Assembly: GCF_003347635.1 (NCBI RefSeq)
Contig: NZ_QDFY01000003.1
Location: 124,001-188,000 of the forward strand
Reading direction: 5' to 3'
DNA from: Sphingosinicella terrae
GTDB lineage: Bacteria > Pseudomonadota > Alphaproteobacteria > Sphingomonadales > Sphingomonadaceae
DNA length: 64,000 nucleotides
A model generated the notes under the pieces. It worked only from the letters and a program-made list of their open reading frames with translations. It was not told where the DNA came from and made no database searches. Position numbers and translations under genes: made by a program. Below, piece after piece: positions 38,144 to 47,964 of this stretch; position 1 is the first letter of the stretch; every line of letters starts with the position of its first letter.

Positions 38144-40302
38144 GCGACGACGGCCTCGCCCGCGCCGCCGCCGAGGCCATGGCGGGGCGACTGACCGATC
38201 CGTTCGGCCTGCTCGGCCCGCACGCAGGCACGGTCCGCACCTTCCAGCCCGGCGCCGTGGGGGTGGAGCTGCTGGCTCGCGACGACGGTCGTCCGCTCGG
38301 GCGGCTCGAGCCTTTCGGCGACGGCCTTTGGACCGGCGCGTGCGCGGAGGAGGTTCCCTACCTGCTCCGCATCGCTTGGCCCGACGGAGCCGAACAGGTC
38401 ACCGAGGATCCCTATGCGTTCGGACTCGTCCTCGGCGACCTCGATCTGCATCTGTTCAGCCAGGGTCGCCATTGGCAGCTCGCCCATCGCTTCGGGGCGC
38501 AGCCGACCGAGATGGACGGGGTGCCCGGCGTCGCCTTCGCGGTCTGGGCGCCGAATGCACGGCGGGTGTCGGTGGTTGGCGACTTCAACGGCTGGGACGG
38601 CCGTCGCCATCCGATGCGGCTGCGGGTCGAGGCGGGCGTCTGGGAATTGTTCGTGCCTCGCCTCGGCCCGGGGGAGCGCTACAAATATGAGATGATCGGC
38701 GCCGACGGCAGCCTTCTGCTCAAGGCGGACCCCGTCGCCCGGGCCACCGAATGCCCGCCACGGACCGGATCGGTGGTGGCGCCGCGGCCCGATTTCCGCT
38801 GGTCCGACCAAGAGTGGATGGAGAGCCGCGGCGCCCGGCAGCGGCCGGACGCGCCGATCTCGGTCTACGAGATCCATGCCGGTTCCTGGCTGCGGCCGCA
38901 CGGTCCCGACAGCCATCTCGACTGGAACGGGCTGATCGAGCGGCTTGTCCCCTATGTCGCGCAAATGGGCTTCACCCATGTCGAGCTGCTGCCGATCATG
39001 GAGCATCCGTTCGGGGGCTCCTGGGGCTATCAGCCGCTGTCGCAGTTCGCACCGTCGGCCCGCTTCGGCAGTCCGGAGGATTTCGCCCGCTTCGTCGATG
39101 CCTGCCACCGCGAAGGCGTCGGCGTCATCCTCGATTGGGTGCCGGCGCATTTTCCATCCGACCTGCACGGCCTCGCCCGCTTCGACGGCACCCATCTCTA
39201 CGAGCATGCGGATCCGCGCGAAGGCTATCACCAGGACTGGAACACCCTCATCTACAATCTCGGCCGCACCGAGGTGTTCGGCTTCCTGATCGCCTCGGCC
39301 CTGTGGTGGATGGAAACCTTCCACATCGACGGCCTGCGGGTCGATGCCGTCGCGTCGATGCTCTATCGCGACTATAGCCGCAAGGCCGGAGAGTGGATCC
39401 CGAACGTCCATGGCGGGCGCGAGAATCTCGAGAGCGTCGCCTTCCTGAAGGAGCTCAATCGGGTCGTGCGCGAGCGCTGCCCCGGCGCGATCACCGTCGC
39501 GGAGGAATCGACCGCCTGGCCGGGTGTCTCCGCGCCCCTCGACCAGGGCGGCCTCGGCTTCGACTATAAATGGAACATGGGCTGGATGCACGACAGCCTC
39601 CATTATGTGTCGCGCGATCCGATCCACCGATCCTGGCATCATCACGAAATGACCTTCTCGATGGTCTATGCCTGGACCGAGAAGTTCGTGCTGCCCTTGA
39701 GCCACGACGAGGTCGTCCACGGCAAGGGATCCCTGCTCGGCAAGATGCCCGGCGACCGCTGGCGACAGCTCGCCACCCTTCGCGCCTATCTCGCCTTCAT
39801 GTGGGCCCATCCCGGCAAGAAACTCCTCTTCATGGGCGGCGAGCTCGCCCAGGAGACGGAATGGTCGCACGACGGCGAGATCGCCTGGCACCTGCTCGAG
39901 CGGCCGGAGCATGCCGCCATGCAGCGTCTCGTCGCCGACCTGAACCGGCTCTACCGCGCCGAGCCCGCCCTCCACCGCCACGATTCCGATCCGGCCGGCT
40001 TCGAATGGCTGGTCGGCGGTGACAGCGCCAACAGCGTCTTCGCCTTCCTTCGCAAGGGCCGGCCGGGAGAGAGGCCGATCGCCTTCGTGCTCAACATGAC
40101 CCCGCAGCCGCACCAGGATTACCGAGTCCCGCTCCCCCACGCCGGACGGTGGCGCGAGCTGCTCAACACCGACTCGACCCTCTACGGCGGCAGCGATCGC
40201 GGAAATGCCGGCCTGGTTCAGGCGGAAGGGAACCCGGCATCGGCGGCGCTCGTATTGCCCCCGCTCGCAGCCTTGCTGCTCCGCTACGAAGAAGAGGCCT
40301 GA
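38140..40302 (+). CDS. glgB: 1,4-alpha-glucan branching enzyme
   Basis: 720 residues, GH13_9, typical length with an N1 domain, a CBM48 (about 125-215, [20 protein letters not shown]) and the barrel. Catalytic residues are Asp near 401 ([17 protein letters not shown]), Glu near 454 (VAEESTAWP) and Asp near 522 ([12 protein letters not shown]). It cuts alpha-1,4 chains and re-attaches them as alpha-1,6 branches. Here it branches the linear product of GlgE. The ATG overlaps the treS/mak stop by 4 bases and the stop shares one base with the glgX start (TGATG). Confidence 0.97.
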
Positions 40303-42392
40303 TGGCACGTCCCGACCGGCTGGAAGCCGGCTCCCCCTATCCCCTCGGCGCCACGTTCGACGGGACGGGCATCAATTTTGCCGTCTTCTCGGCCCATGCC
40401 GAAAAGATCGAGTTGTGCCTTTTCGACCCTGCCGGGCGGCGGGAAGTGGCGCGTTACGTCCTGCCCGAATGGACCGACGAGGTCTGGCACGGCTACCTGC
40501 CCGACGCGCTGCCCGGCCTCGTCTACGGCTATCGCGCCTACGGCCCCTATGCGCCTGACCAGGGCCATCGCTTCAATCCGAACAAGCTGCTGCTCGATCC
40601 CTATGCGAAGAAGCTGGTGGGATCGCTCAAATGGACCGACGCGCTGCACGGCTACCGGGTCCGTTCCTCGCGGAGCGACCTCAGCTTCGACCGGCGCGAC
40701 AGCGCGCCGGCCATGCCCAAGGCGGTGGTCACGCACGACAGCTTCGACTGGTCCGGCGACGTGCGGCCGAACACGCCCTGGTCGGAAACGGTCATTTACG
40801 AGGCGCATGTCCGCGGGCTGAGCAAGCTGATGGAGGAAGTCGATCCGCGCGAACGGGGCACCTTCGCCGGACTCGCCAACGGCGCGGTGATCGAGCATCT
40901 CCAGCGGCTCGGAATCACGGCGATCGAGCTGCTGCCGATCCATGCTTATGTCTCCGAGCGCTTCCTCCAGGAGAAGGGCCTCAGCAATTACTGGGGCTAC
41001 AACACGCTCTCCTTCTTCACGCCCGAGCCGCGCTATTTCGCCGGCGACAGCCATGACGAGCTGCGCCTCGCCGTGCGGCGGCTGCACGCTGCCGGGATCG
41101 AGGTGATCCTCGACGTCGTCTACAACCACACCGCCGAAGGCTCGGAGCAGGGTGCGACCCTGTCCTGGCGCGGTCTCGACAATGCGACCTACTACCGGCT
41201 GGTCGACGGCCAACCCCGCCACCTCGTCAACGACACCGGCACTGGCAACACGCTCAACATGTCGAAGGCGCGGGTCATCCAGATGGTCGCCGATTCGCTG
41301 CGCTATTGGGTCACCTCCTTCGGCATCGACGGATTCCGCTTCGATCTGGGCACGATTCTCGGCCGCACCGACGAGGGCTTCAAGCCCGGGGCCGCCTTCT
41401 TCGACGTGCTGCGCCAGGATCCGGTGCTGCAGCGGGTGAAGCTCATCTCGGAGCCGTGGGACATCGGCCCCGGCGGCTATCAGCTCGGCAACCATCCGCC
41501 CGGCTTCGCGGAATGGAACGACCGCTACCGCGACACGGTGCGACGTTACTGGCGCGGAGATTCCGCGATGCGCGGCGACCTGGCGGCGCGGCTGGCGGGT
41601 TCCGGCGACATCTTCGACCGGCGGGCGCGGCGGCCTTGGGCGAGCGTCAACTTCCTGACCAGCCACGACGGCAATACGCTCGCCGACCTCACCAGCTACG
41701 AGCAGCGCCACAACGAGGCCAATCTCGAGGACAATCGCGACGGCCACAGCGAGAATTACGCGCGCAACTGGGGCCATGAGGGCCCGACCGATGACAAGGC
41801 GGTGCTCGTCATGCGCGCCCGCCTGCGCCGGTCGATGCTCGTCACCCTGCTCGGATCGCACGGCACGCCGATGCTGCTCGGCGGTGACGAGTTCGCCCGC
41901 ACCCAGGGCGGCAACAACAATGCCTATTGCCAGGACAATGAGATCAGCTGGTTCGACTGGCGCCACGCGCGCTCGCCCGAAGGCGAGGCGCTGACCCGGT
42001 TCACCCGGCGCCTTATCGACATTCGCCGGCGCTATCCGATGCTGTGCAGCCATCGCTATTTCTACGGCGACGAGGTCGCGCCCGATCTGCCCGACATCGA
42101 TTGGTGGGACGAGCGGGGCATGCGGCTCGCCCAGGAGGATTGGGACAATAGCGAAGGCCGGGCGCTGATCATGCGTCTCGCCCAGCGCGTCGAAGATCGG
42201 TTCGAAATCGTCGCGCTGATGCTGAACAGCTCGCCCGAGCCGCTCGTCTACAATCTGCCGCCGCCTTCGGCGGTCCGGCGGCTGCTCGTCGACAGCGCCT
42301 ATCCGGAGCTCGACGAGCACGAGATCAAGGACAGCTACTATCTGATGCAGGGCGCCGCCGCGATCGTCGTCTGGGAAAGCCCTGCGGAATGA
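40302..42392 (+). CDS. glgX: glycogen debranching enzyme GlgX
   Basis: 696 residues, GH13_11. CBM48 at about 10-110 (LGATFDGTGINFAVFSAHAE), then the barrel with Asp near 347 (IDGFRFDLGTILGR), Glu near 383 (ISEPWDIGPGGYQLGNHPPG) and Asp near 455 (LTSHDGNTLADL). It hydrolyses alpha-1,6 branches of phosphorylase limit dextrin and releases short maltooligosaccharides. Start by TGATG with the glgB stop; the stop overlaps malQ by 4 bases. With the phosphorylase gene at 50323-52020 it forms the degrading arm. Confidence 0.96.
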   Translation: MARPDRLEAGSPYPLGATFDGTGINFAVFSAHAEKIELCLFDPAGRREVARYVLPEWTDEVWHGYLPDALPGLVYGYRAYGPYAPDQGHRFNPNKLLLDPYAKKLVGSLKWTDALHGYRVRSSRSDLSFDRRDSAPAMPKAVVTHDSFDWSGDVRPNTPWSETVIYEAHVRGLSKLMEEVDPRERGTFAGLANGAVIEHLQRLGITAIELLPIHAYVSERFLQEKGLSNYWGYNTLSFFTPEPRYFAGDSHDELRLAVRRLHAAGIEVILDVVYNHTAEGSEQGATLSWRGLDNATYYRLVDGQPRHLVNDTGTGNTLNMSKARVIQMVADSLRYWVTSFGIDGFRFDLGTILGRTDEGFKPGAAFFDVLRQDPVLQRVKLISEPWDIGPGGYQLGNHPPGFAEWNDRYRDTVRRYWRGDSAMRGDLAARLAGSGDIFDRRARRPWASVNFLTSHDGNTLADLTSYEQRHNEANLEDNRDGHSENYARNWGHEGPTDDKAVLVMRARLRRSMLVTLLGSHGTPMLLGGDEFARTQGGNNNAYCQDNEISWFDWRHARSPEGEALTRFTRRLIDIRRRYPMLCSHRYFYGDEVAPDLPDIDWWDERGMRLAQEDWDNSEGRALIMRLAQRVEDRFEIVALMLNSSPEPLVYNLPPPSAVRRLLVDSAYPELDEHEIKDSYYLMQGAAAIVVWESPAE

Positions 42393-44245
42393 GCCGCGAG
42401 AGCGCCCTCGATCGGCGTGCGCGCGAGGCGGGGGTTGTCAGGGACTGGATCGACGCGGCCGGCAAGCAGCAGCGCGTTTCCGATCGAAGCCTCGAAGCGG
42501 TGCTCGAGGCGCTCGGCGACACCAGCGAGCCCGAAGAGCCGCCTCTGGTCACCGCCGAGATCGGCGAGTCGGTGACGCTCCCTTCCGGCCGCCGCCTGCC
42601 GGCCTTCGACGAGCCGGGCTATCATGACGCGGACGGCGTCATCGTCGCGGTCGCCCCGCCGCGGGCCTGGACGATCGTCGACGCGGCGCCGGGCCGCCGG
42701 CCTTGGGGCCTGGCCGTCCAGCTGCCCTCACTGCGCGACCGCCGCGGCGAGCCATTCGGCGATTTCGCCTCGCTGCGCCTCCTCGCCGAGCGCGCGGGCG
42801 CTCTCGGCGCCGATGCCCTCGCGATCAGCCCGGTCCACGCCCTCTTCCCCTCCGATCCCGCGCGCTACGGTCCCTATGGCCCGTCCACGCGGCTCTTCCT
42901 CAACGCCTTGTTCGCCGCTCCCGAAGGCGGCGCGGCCGGCACGCCGGCGCGCGATCTGATCGACTGGAAGGAAGCCATCCCCGAGCGGCTGCGGCGGCTG
43001 CGCTCCGCTTACGATGCGCTCGAAGAGGATGCCCGCACCGAGCTCACGTCCTGGCGCCGCGCCCAGGGCGAGCCGCTCGAGCGTCACGCCCGCTACGACG
43101 CGCTCTACGCCCATTTTTTGGAGGCCGGGGAGGGGCGGGGCTTCCTGTCCTGGCCCGAGCCCTATCGCGATCCCGCTTCGCCCGCGGTCGAGCTTTTTGC
43201 CCGGGAACAGGCCGACGAGATCGCCTTCTATGCCTGGATCCAGTGGCTGGCCGATCGACAGCTGGGCGAGGCGCAGGCCGCCGCGCGCGAGGCCGGCATG
43301 GCGATCGGCCTCGTCGCCGATCTGGCTGTGGGAATGGACCCCGGCGGCAGCCATGCCTGGAGCGCTCGGGACGCCCTGCTCACCGGCCTGTCGGTCGGCG
43401 CCCCACCGGACCCGCTCGGACCGGATGGGCAGGATTGGGGCATCACCACTTTCTCGCCGCCGGCGTTGCGGCGGACCGGCTTCCGGGAATTCATCGCTAC
43501 CATCCGCGCGTCGCTGCGCCATGCCGGTGGGATCCGGATCGATCACGCGCTCGGCCTCCGCCGCCTGTGGGTGGTCCCGCAGGGTTTCCCGGCGACCGAG
43601 GGCGCCTACGTCGCCTGTCCCGAGACGGACCTGATGCGGCTCCTCGCGCTCGAATCGTGGCGGGCGCGGGCGATCGTCGTCGGCGAGGATCTCGGCACGA
43701 TATCGCCGGGCTTTCGCGAGGAGATGGAGGAACGGGGCCTGCTCGGCATGAGGGTGCTCTGGTTCGAGCGGACGCGGCGCGGCGGCTTCAAGCCCTCGGC
43801 CGAGTGGGACCGCACTGCCGCGGCGATGACGTCGACCCACGATCTGCCGACCGTGGCCGGCTGGTGGTCGGGCCGCGACATCGACTGGACGTGGCGGATC
43901 GGCCGGTCGAGCAACTTCGAATCGGCGGAAGCGGAGCAGGCGGCCCGCGCCGCCGATCGCCGGCGCCTCTGGCGCGCGATCGGCGATGGCGGCCGCCAGC
44001 CCACACGAAACAGTCCGCAACGGGCGGTCGCCGCCGCCATCGCCTTCGCTGGCGGGAGCGGCTGCGATCTCGCCCTCATCCCCGCCGAGGATCTGCTCGG
44101 GATCGAGGAGCAGCCCAACCTGCCGGGCACGATCGACGAGCATCCCAACTGGCGCCGCCGCCTTCCCGTCGAGATCGAGGCGATGTTCGTGGATCCGGAG
44201 ATCGTCACCCGGACGGAGAGCCTCGGCAAGGCGGGGGAGCGATGA
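42389..44245 (+). CDS. malQ: 4-alpha-glucanotransferase (amylomaltase)
   Basis: 618 residues, GH77. The N-terminal part (1-110) is a short MalQ N domain; the barrel shows SPVHALFPSDPARYGPYGPS, Asp near 384 (IRIDHALGLRRLWVVP), Glu near 432 (VVGEDLGTI) and Asp near 484 (TSTHDLPTVAGWW). It moves glucan segments between chains and frees glucose, rebuilding chains long enough for phosphorylase or TreY from debranching products. It overlaps glgX and treY by 4 bases on each side. Confidence 0.95.
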   Translation: MSRESALDRRAREAGVVRDWIDAAGKQQRVSDRSLEAVLEALGDTSEPEEPPLVTAEIGESVTLPSGRRLPAFDEPGYHDADGVIVAVAPPRAWTIVDAAPGRRPWGLAVQLPSLRDRRGEPFGDFASLRLLAERAGALGADALAISPVHALFPSDPARYGPYGPSTRLFLNALFAAPEGGAAGTPARDLIDWKEAIPERLRRLRSAYDALEEDARTELTSWRRAQGEPLERHARYDALYAHFLEAGEGRGFLSWPEPYRDPASPAVELFAREQADEIAFYAWIQWLADRQLGEAQAAAREAGMAIGLVADLAVGMDPGGSHAWSARDALLTGLSVGAPPDPLGPDGQDWGITTFSPPALRRTGFREFIATIRASLRHAGGIRIDHALGLRRLWVVPQGFPATEGAYVACPETDLMRLLALESWRARAIVVGEDLGTISPGFREEMEERGLLGMRVLWFERTRRGGFKPSAEWDRTAAAMTSTHDLPTVAGWWSGRDIDWTWRIGRSSNFESAEAEQAARAADRRRLWRAIGDGGRQPTRNSPQRAVAAAIAFAGGSGCDLALIPAEDLLGIEEQPNLPGTIDEHPNWRRRLPVEIEAMFVDPEIVTRTESLGKAGER

Positions 44246-46689
44246 TTCCGCGCGCCACCTACAGGCTTCAGCTCAACCGCGACTTCACCTTCGCCGATGC
44301 CGAGGCGATCGTGCCCTATCTCGACCGGCTCGGGATCAGCCACGTCTACGCATCGCCGGTGACGGCAGCGCAGCCCGGCTCGACCCACGGCTATGACGTG
44401 ATCGATCCGACGCGGATCAACCCCGAGCTGGGCGGCGAGGCTGGTTTGCGCGGCCTCGCGGAGGCGCTGCGCGCGCGCGCGATGGGCCTCGTCATCGATA
44501 TCGTTCCCAACCATATGAGCGTCACCGGCGGCGCCAATATATGGTGGAACGACGTGCTGGCCCACGGCCGGGCCAGCCGCTTCGCCCGATTCTTCGACGT
44601 CGACGGGGATGAGAAGATCCTGCTGCCCTTCCTCGGCTCGCCGGTCCGCGACGCGATCGACCAGGGCGCGCTCCGGCTGGAGCACCGGGACGGGCGTCTC
44701 GGCCTGCTCGCACACGACTGCGACTATTATCCGCTGCGGGACGAGGACCAGGATGCCGGGGGCGAGGATCTCGCGGCCCTGCTCGATCGACAACATTACC
44801 GGCTGGCCTGGTGGCGCACCGCCAACGACCTGCTCAACTGGCGCCGTTTCTTCACCATCACCGGCCTCGCCGGCGTCCGCGTCGAGGACGAAGTGGTGTT
44901 CGAGGCGACCCACCAGCTCTATTTCCGGCTTCACGAGGAGGGGCTGATCGACGGTGTCCGCGTCGACCATGTCGACGGCCTCGCCGATCCGGCCGGCTAT
45001 TGCCGGCGCCTGCGCGAACGGCTGGGCCCGCAGGCCTGGATCGTCGTCGAGAAGATATTGGGCCCCGGCGAGACTCTGCGAGACGACTGGGGCGTGGACG
45101 GCACCAGCGGCTACGACTTCATGGAGGAAACCGCCGCCCTCCTTCATGATGCCGAGGGTGAGCCGGCGCTGAGCCGGCACTGGACCGGGCTCACCGGCCG
45201 GACAGCCGACTTCGCGCCGGAGGAGCGCCTGGCCCGGCGGCAGATCCTCGCCTGGGAGTTCGAGGGCCAGCTCGGCGCCTGCGTCCGCGCCTTCGCCCGG
45301 GTTGCCCAAGCGTCTCCGGAGACGGAGGCGCTGACCGCGGCGAGCCTCCGCCGCGCGATCGAGGCGCTGCTCCAGGTCTTCCCCGCCTATCGGACCTATG
45401 GCGATTCCGAAGATGCGGGGCTGCTCGGACGCGTGCGCACGGCTGCCGCGGACTTGGTCTCGCCGGGCGAGCGCGACGTCCTCGATCAAGTCGTCGACTG
45501 GCTGGGGCCTCGCGGTGAAGGGGAGATCTTGCAGGAGGCCCGCCGCCGCTTCCGCCAGCTCTCCGCCCCGATCGCCGCCAAGGCGGTCGAGGATACGGCC
45601 TTCTACCGCTACGGGCGTCTGCTCTCGCGCAACGATGTCGGCTTCGACGCCGCGCGGTTCTCGCTCGCCGCGCCGGATTTTCACCGCGCGATGGCGAACC
45701 GCGCCGCGTGCTGGCCGATGGCGATGCTGACCACGGCGACCCACGATCACAAGAGGGGCGAGGACGTTCGCGCCCGGCTGGCCGTGCTCAGCGAGCTCCC
45801 CGGCGAATGGACCGAAGCGGCCGACCGGTGGCGAGCCTCGAACGGCGCCGGCGACGCCGGTATCGATCCCGGCGATGAATATATGGTCTATCAGATGCTC
45901 GTCGGCGCCTGGCCCGATGGTCTCGCGGCCGGCCATGCCGACGCCCTCGCCGTCTTTCGCGACCGGATCTGGGCGTGGCTCGAAAAGGCGGTGCGGGAAG
46001 CAAAGCTGCATTCGTCCTGGACCGCGCCCGATCAGGATTATGAGGGGGCGTGCCGGACCTGGCTCGAGCGGCTGCTCGACCCCGGCCCGTCGTCCGACTT
46101 CCTCACCGAACTGTGCGCTTTCGTCGATCGCATCCGGCCGGCCGGGGAGGCCAATTCGCTGGTCCAGACTTTCCTGCGCTGTACCGCGCCAGGCGTGCCG
46201 GACTGTTATCAGGGCTGCGAGTTCGGCGATCTCAGCCTGGTCGACCCGGACAATCGACGGCCGGTCGACTATGGCGCCCGCGCCGCGGCGCTCGATCACC
46301 CGGGGCAATCGTTCGATGCCGTCAAGCAAGGCTTGCTGGCGCGACTGCTCGCCGCGCGCCGCGACGATCCGGAACTCTGGCGGCGCGGCGGCTGGGAACC
46401 CGCGACCGTGGCAGGCGATCGCCGGGACCATCTCCTCGCCTTCGTCCGTCGCCAGGGTTCCCGCGCGATGCTGGGCGTCGCCTTGCTTCATGGCGCCGCG
46501 GCAATTGCCGGCTCGGATCGGCGCGTGCCGTCGGCGTCCTGGTGGGGCGATACAAGCGTGAAGCTGACCGGCGAGCCGCTGATGGCGACCGATCTGCTCC
46601 GCGACATGCCCGTGCAGCTGGCGATGATGGAGGGAAGGGACTGGCGGCCCCTGCTCGAATCGGCAGCGGCTCAGGCAGCTTCGGCCTGA
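44242..46689 (+). CDS. treY: malto-oligosyltrehalose synthase
   Basis: 815 residues, GH13_26. It converts the reducing-end maltose linkage of a glucan chain into trehalose by intramolecular transglucosylation. Visible are ATYRLQLNRDFTFADAEAIV at the N-terminus, SPVTAAQPGSTHGYDVIDPT, Asp near 241 (DGVRVDHVDGLADP), Glu near 269 (VVEKILGPGE) and Asp near 501 (TATHDHKRGEDVRARL). The product is cut by TreZ, encoded seven genes upstream in the same operon. ATG overlaps the malQ stop. It is the last gene, followed by a 106-base gap. Confidence 0.96.
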   Translation: MIPRATYRLQLNRDFTFADAEAIVPYLDRLGISHVYASPVTAAQPGSTHGYDVIDPTRINPELGGEAGLRGLAEALRARAMGLVIDIVPNHMSVTGGANIWWNDVLAHGRASRFARFFDVDGDEKILLPFLGSPVRDAIDQGALRLEHRDGRLGLLAHDCDYYPLRDEDQDAGGEDLAALLDRQHYRLAWWRTANDLLNWRRFFTITGLAGVRVEDEVVFEATHQLYFRLHEEGLIDGVRVDHVDGLADPAGYCRRLRERLGPQAWIVVEKILGPGETLRDDWGVDGTSGYDFMEETAALLHDAEGEPALSRHWTGLTGRTADFAPEERLARRQILAWEFEGQLGACVRAFARVAQASPETEALTAASLRRAIEALLQVFPAYRTYGDSEDAGLLGRVRTAAADLVSPGERDVLDQVVDWLGPRGEGEILQEARRRFRQLSAPIAAKAVEDTAFYRYGRLLSRNDVGFDAARFSLAAPDFHRAMANRAACWPMAMLTTATHDHKRGEDVRARLAVLSELPGEWTEAADRWRASNGAGDAGIDPGDEYMVYQMLVGAWPDGLAAGHADALAVFRDRIWAWLEKAVREAKLHSSWTAPDQDYEGACRTWLERLLDPGPSSDFLTELCAFVDRIRPAGEANSLVQTFLRCTAPGVPDCYQGCEFGDLSLVDPDNRRPVDYGARAAALDHPGQSFDAVKQGLLARLLAARRDDPELWRRGGWEPATVAGDRRDHLLAFVRRQGSRAMLGVALLHGAAAIAGSDRRVPSASWWGDTSVKLTGEPLMATDLLRDMPVQLAMMEGRDWRPLLESAAAQAASA

Positions 46690-46717
46690 TCGGTGGGGCG
46701 CTTGCGCCGCGCGGCTG

Positions 46718-46746
46718 TTGCGGCCCAGTCGAAACACTTTCTATTT
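46718..46746 (+). promoter_or_regulatory. promoter candidate of the GST gene
   Basis: TTGCGG (46718-46723) and CTATTT (46741-46746) are 17 bases apart in the gap between treY and the GST gene, about 50 bases before the start. The match is modest. Confidence 0.35.
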
Positions 46747-46795
46747 GAACCTGCTTGGTGACCAGCGTCTGCGCCGGATCCGGAGGAGAAGCCCA

Positions 46796-47428
46796 TTGTC
46801 GGATTGGCGATTATACGGAGTTGCGGGCTGGGGTTCGTCGCTGGCGGAGGCGATGCTGGACTGGGCGGGCGAGTCCTACGACTTCGTCGATGTCGACGGC
46901 TTCGACGCGCCCGGGCCGGCGCGCGACCGTCTGCTCGCGGTCAATCCGCTGGCGCGGGTGCCGACGCTCGTCGCCCCGGACGGTTTCGTCCATACCGAGA
47001 GCGCCGCCATCGCCCTTCACCTCGCCGAGCTTCGCCCGGAGGCCGGTCTCGCGCCGGCGGCGGGCGATCCGCTGCGCCCCGCCTTCCTCAACCGGCTGAT
47101 CTGGTTCGTGTCGGCGCTCTATCCGACCTTCACCTATCGCGATTATCCCGAGCGTTGGGCGCCGGACGCCGCCGATCAGCTGACGGCCAACGTGGATGCC
47201 TTCCGGCAGGATCTGTGGCGGCAGCTCGAGCAGGCGCTCGAGCCGGACGCATGGGTCCTCGGCGACAAGCCTTCGGCGCTCGACGCCTATGTGACGATCA
47301 TGTCCCACTGGCGCCCGCGCCGGCCGTGGCTGGCGCAGCATTGCCCGAAAGCGCACGCGCTGGCGCTGCGCGCCGACAAGCTGCCGCAGATCGCCGCCGC
47401 CGTCAGGCGCAATTTTCCGGAAGGATGA
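46796..47428 (+). CDS. glutathione S-transferase family protein, TTG start
   Basis: 210 residues. The thioredoxin-like N domain (1-80) reads LYGVAGWGSSLAEAMLDWAG, then NPLARVPTLVAPDG (cis-Pro loop) and HTESAAIALHLAE (glutathione gamma-Glu site). The helical C domain ends with DKPSALDAYVTIMSHWRPR. TTG 46796 is chosen because GGAGGAGAA (46782-46790) lies directly upstream and the homology starts there; the frame upstream is not conserved. Cytosolic, probably detoxification or thiol exchange; substrate unknown. It converges on the tRNA-Gly repeat array. Confidence 0.88.
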   Translation: MSDWRLYGVAGWGSSLAEAMLDWAGESYDFVDVDGFDAPGPARDRLLAVNPLARVPTLVAPDGFVHTESAAIALHLAELRPEAGLAPAAGDPLRPAFLNRLIWFVSALYPTFTYRDYPERWAPDAADQLTANVDAFRQDLWRQLEQALEPDAWVLGDKPSALDAYVTIMSHWRPRRPWLAQHCPKAHALALRADKLPQIAAAVRRNFPEG

Positions 47429-47432
47429 TGGA

Positions 47433-47700
47433 ATGGAGCGGGTGAGGGGGAATCGAACCCTCGCGCAGCCGCTTGCGGCGAAGCGCCACAAGGAAACGAG
47501 GGTTCGTCCCGAAGAGCAGAAAATGGAGCGGGTGAAGGGAATCGAACCCTCGCGCAGCCGCTTGCGGCGAAGCGCCACAAGGAAACGAGGGTTCGTCCCG
47601 AAGAGCAGAAAATGGAGCGGGTGAAGGGAATCGAACCCTCGCACAGCCGCTTGCGGCGAAGCGCCACAAGGAAACGAGGGTTCGTCCCGAAGAGCAGAAA
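47433..47700 (-). repeat. three tandem 89-90 bp repeats, each containing a copy of the tRNA-Gly 3' end
   Basis: Units 47433-47522 (90 bp), 47523-47611 (89 bp) and 47612-47700 (89 bp) are nearly identical; the tRNA gene begins with the same 29 bases at 47702-47730. Each unit holds the tRNA CCA end, 3' acceptor strand and T arm, plus about 60 bases of spacer. Within a unit, CGAACCCTCG and CGAGGGTTCG form a perfect 10-bp inverted repeat, with a GCCGC/GCGGC stem inside. In transcription order the array lies directly 3' of the tRNA. It is reminiscent of the E. coli tyrT repeats, which also repeat a tRNA 3' end. Spurious repeated peptides are open in several frames. Confidence 0.95.
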
Positions 47701-47701
47701 A

Positions 47702-47775
47702 TGGAGCGGGTGAAGGGAATCGAACCCTCGTCGTAAGCTTGGGAAGCTTCTGCTCTACCATTGAGCTACACCCGC
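47702..47775 (-). tRNA. tRNA-Gly (anticodon CCC)
   Basis: 74 bases including an encoded CCA. Acceptor GCGGGTG pairs with CACCCGC, the D arm GTAGCTCAATGGTAGAGC is canonical, the anticodon loop TTCCCAA reads CCC (47743-47741), and the T arm is GAGGGTTCGATTCCCTT. A promoter candidate lies just upstream, and three tandem copies of its 3' part follow. Confidence 0.96.
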
Positions 47776-47787
47776 TTGGGCGCCGTC

Positions 47788-47816
47788 TAGATCAGGCAAG
47801 CCGCCGGAATTTTCAA
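47788..47816 (-). promoter_or_regulatory. probable tRNA-Gly promoter
   Basis: On the minus strand TTGAAA (47816-47811) and GATCTA (47793-47788) are 17 bases apart; the start point would fall about 6 bases before the tRNA 5' end at 47775, a normal leader length for a tRNA. Confidence 0.5.
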
Positions 47817-47964
47817 GCCCGAAGGCGCGTCAGGGTCCGGTCGTCGCGCGGATCGGTCGAGATCGGCACGATGCCTCCCTGAAGCGGCGCGCGTGCGCGG
47901 GGCGGCAACCGAGGAACCCGGCCACCGAGCGCTTCGTTCGAATGCCGTTGTCAAAGGAAGGCCG

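Noticed and set aside
43606-46737. A 1,043-codon antisense frame opposite treY and malQ, and a 995-codon plus frame at 52024-55011 opposite the GGDEF/EAL gene.
   Set aside because: Same third-position effect. The real genes on the other strand have full catalytic motifs, and the antisense products look like low-complexity Arg/Ala/Gly chains.
47433-47730. Possible CRISPR array.
   Set aside because: The units are nearly identical throughout with no variable spacers, contain tRNA sequence, and no cas gene is present.
47433-47761. Repeated peptides (such as FLLFGTNPRFLVALRRKR) open in several minus frames over the tRNA repeat array.
   Set aside because: They follow from the 89-90 bp DNA repeat, change frame between units because 89 is not a multiple of three, and lack a ribosome binding site. 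A small-peptide role as proposed for tyrT cannot be excluded but is not supported.
47702-47775. Integration site of a genomic island at the tRNA-Gly 3' end.
   Set aside because: The 3' duplications fit att-like remnants, but no integrase, phage or plasmid gene is nearby and the repeats are directly tandem. Kept only as one possible origin of the array.
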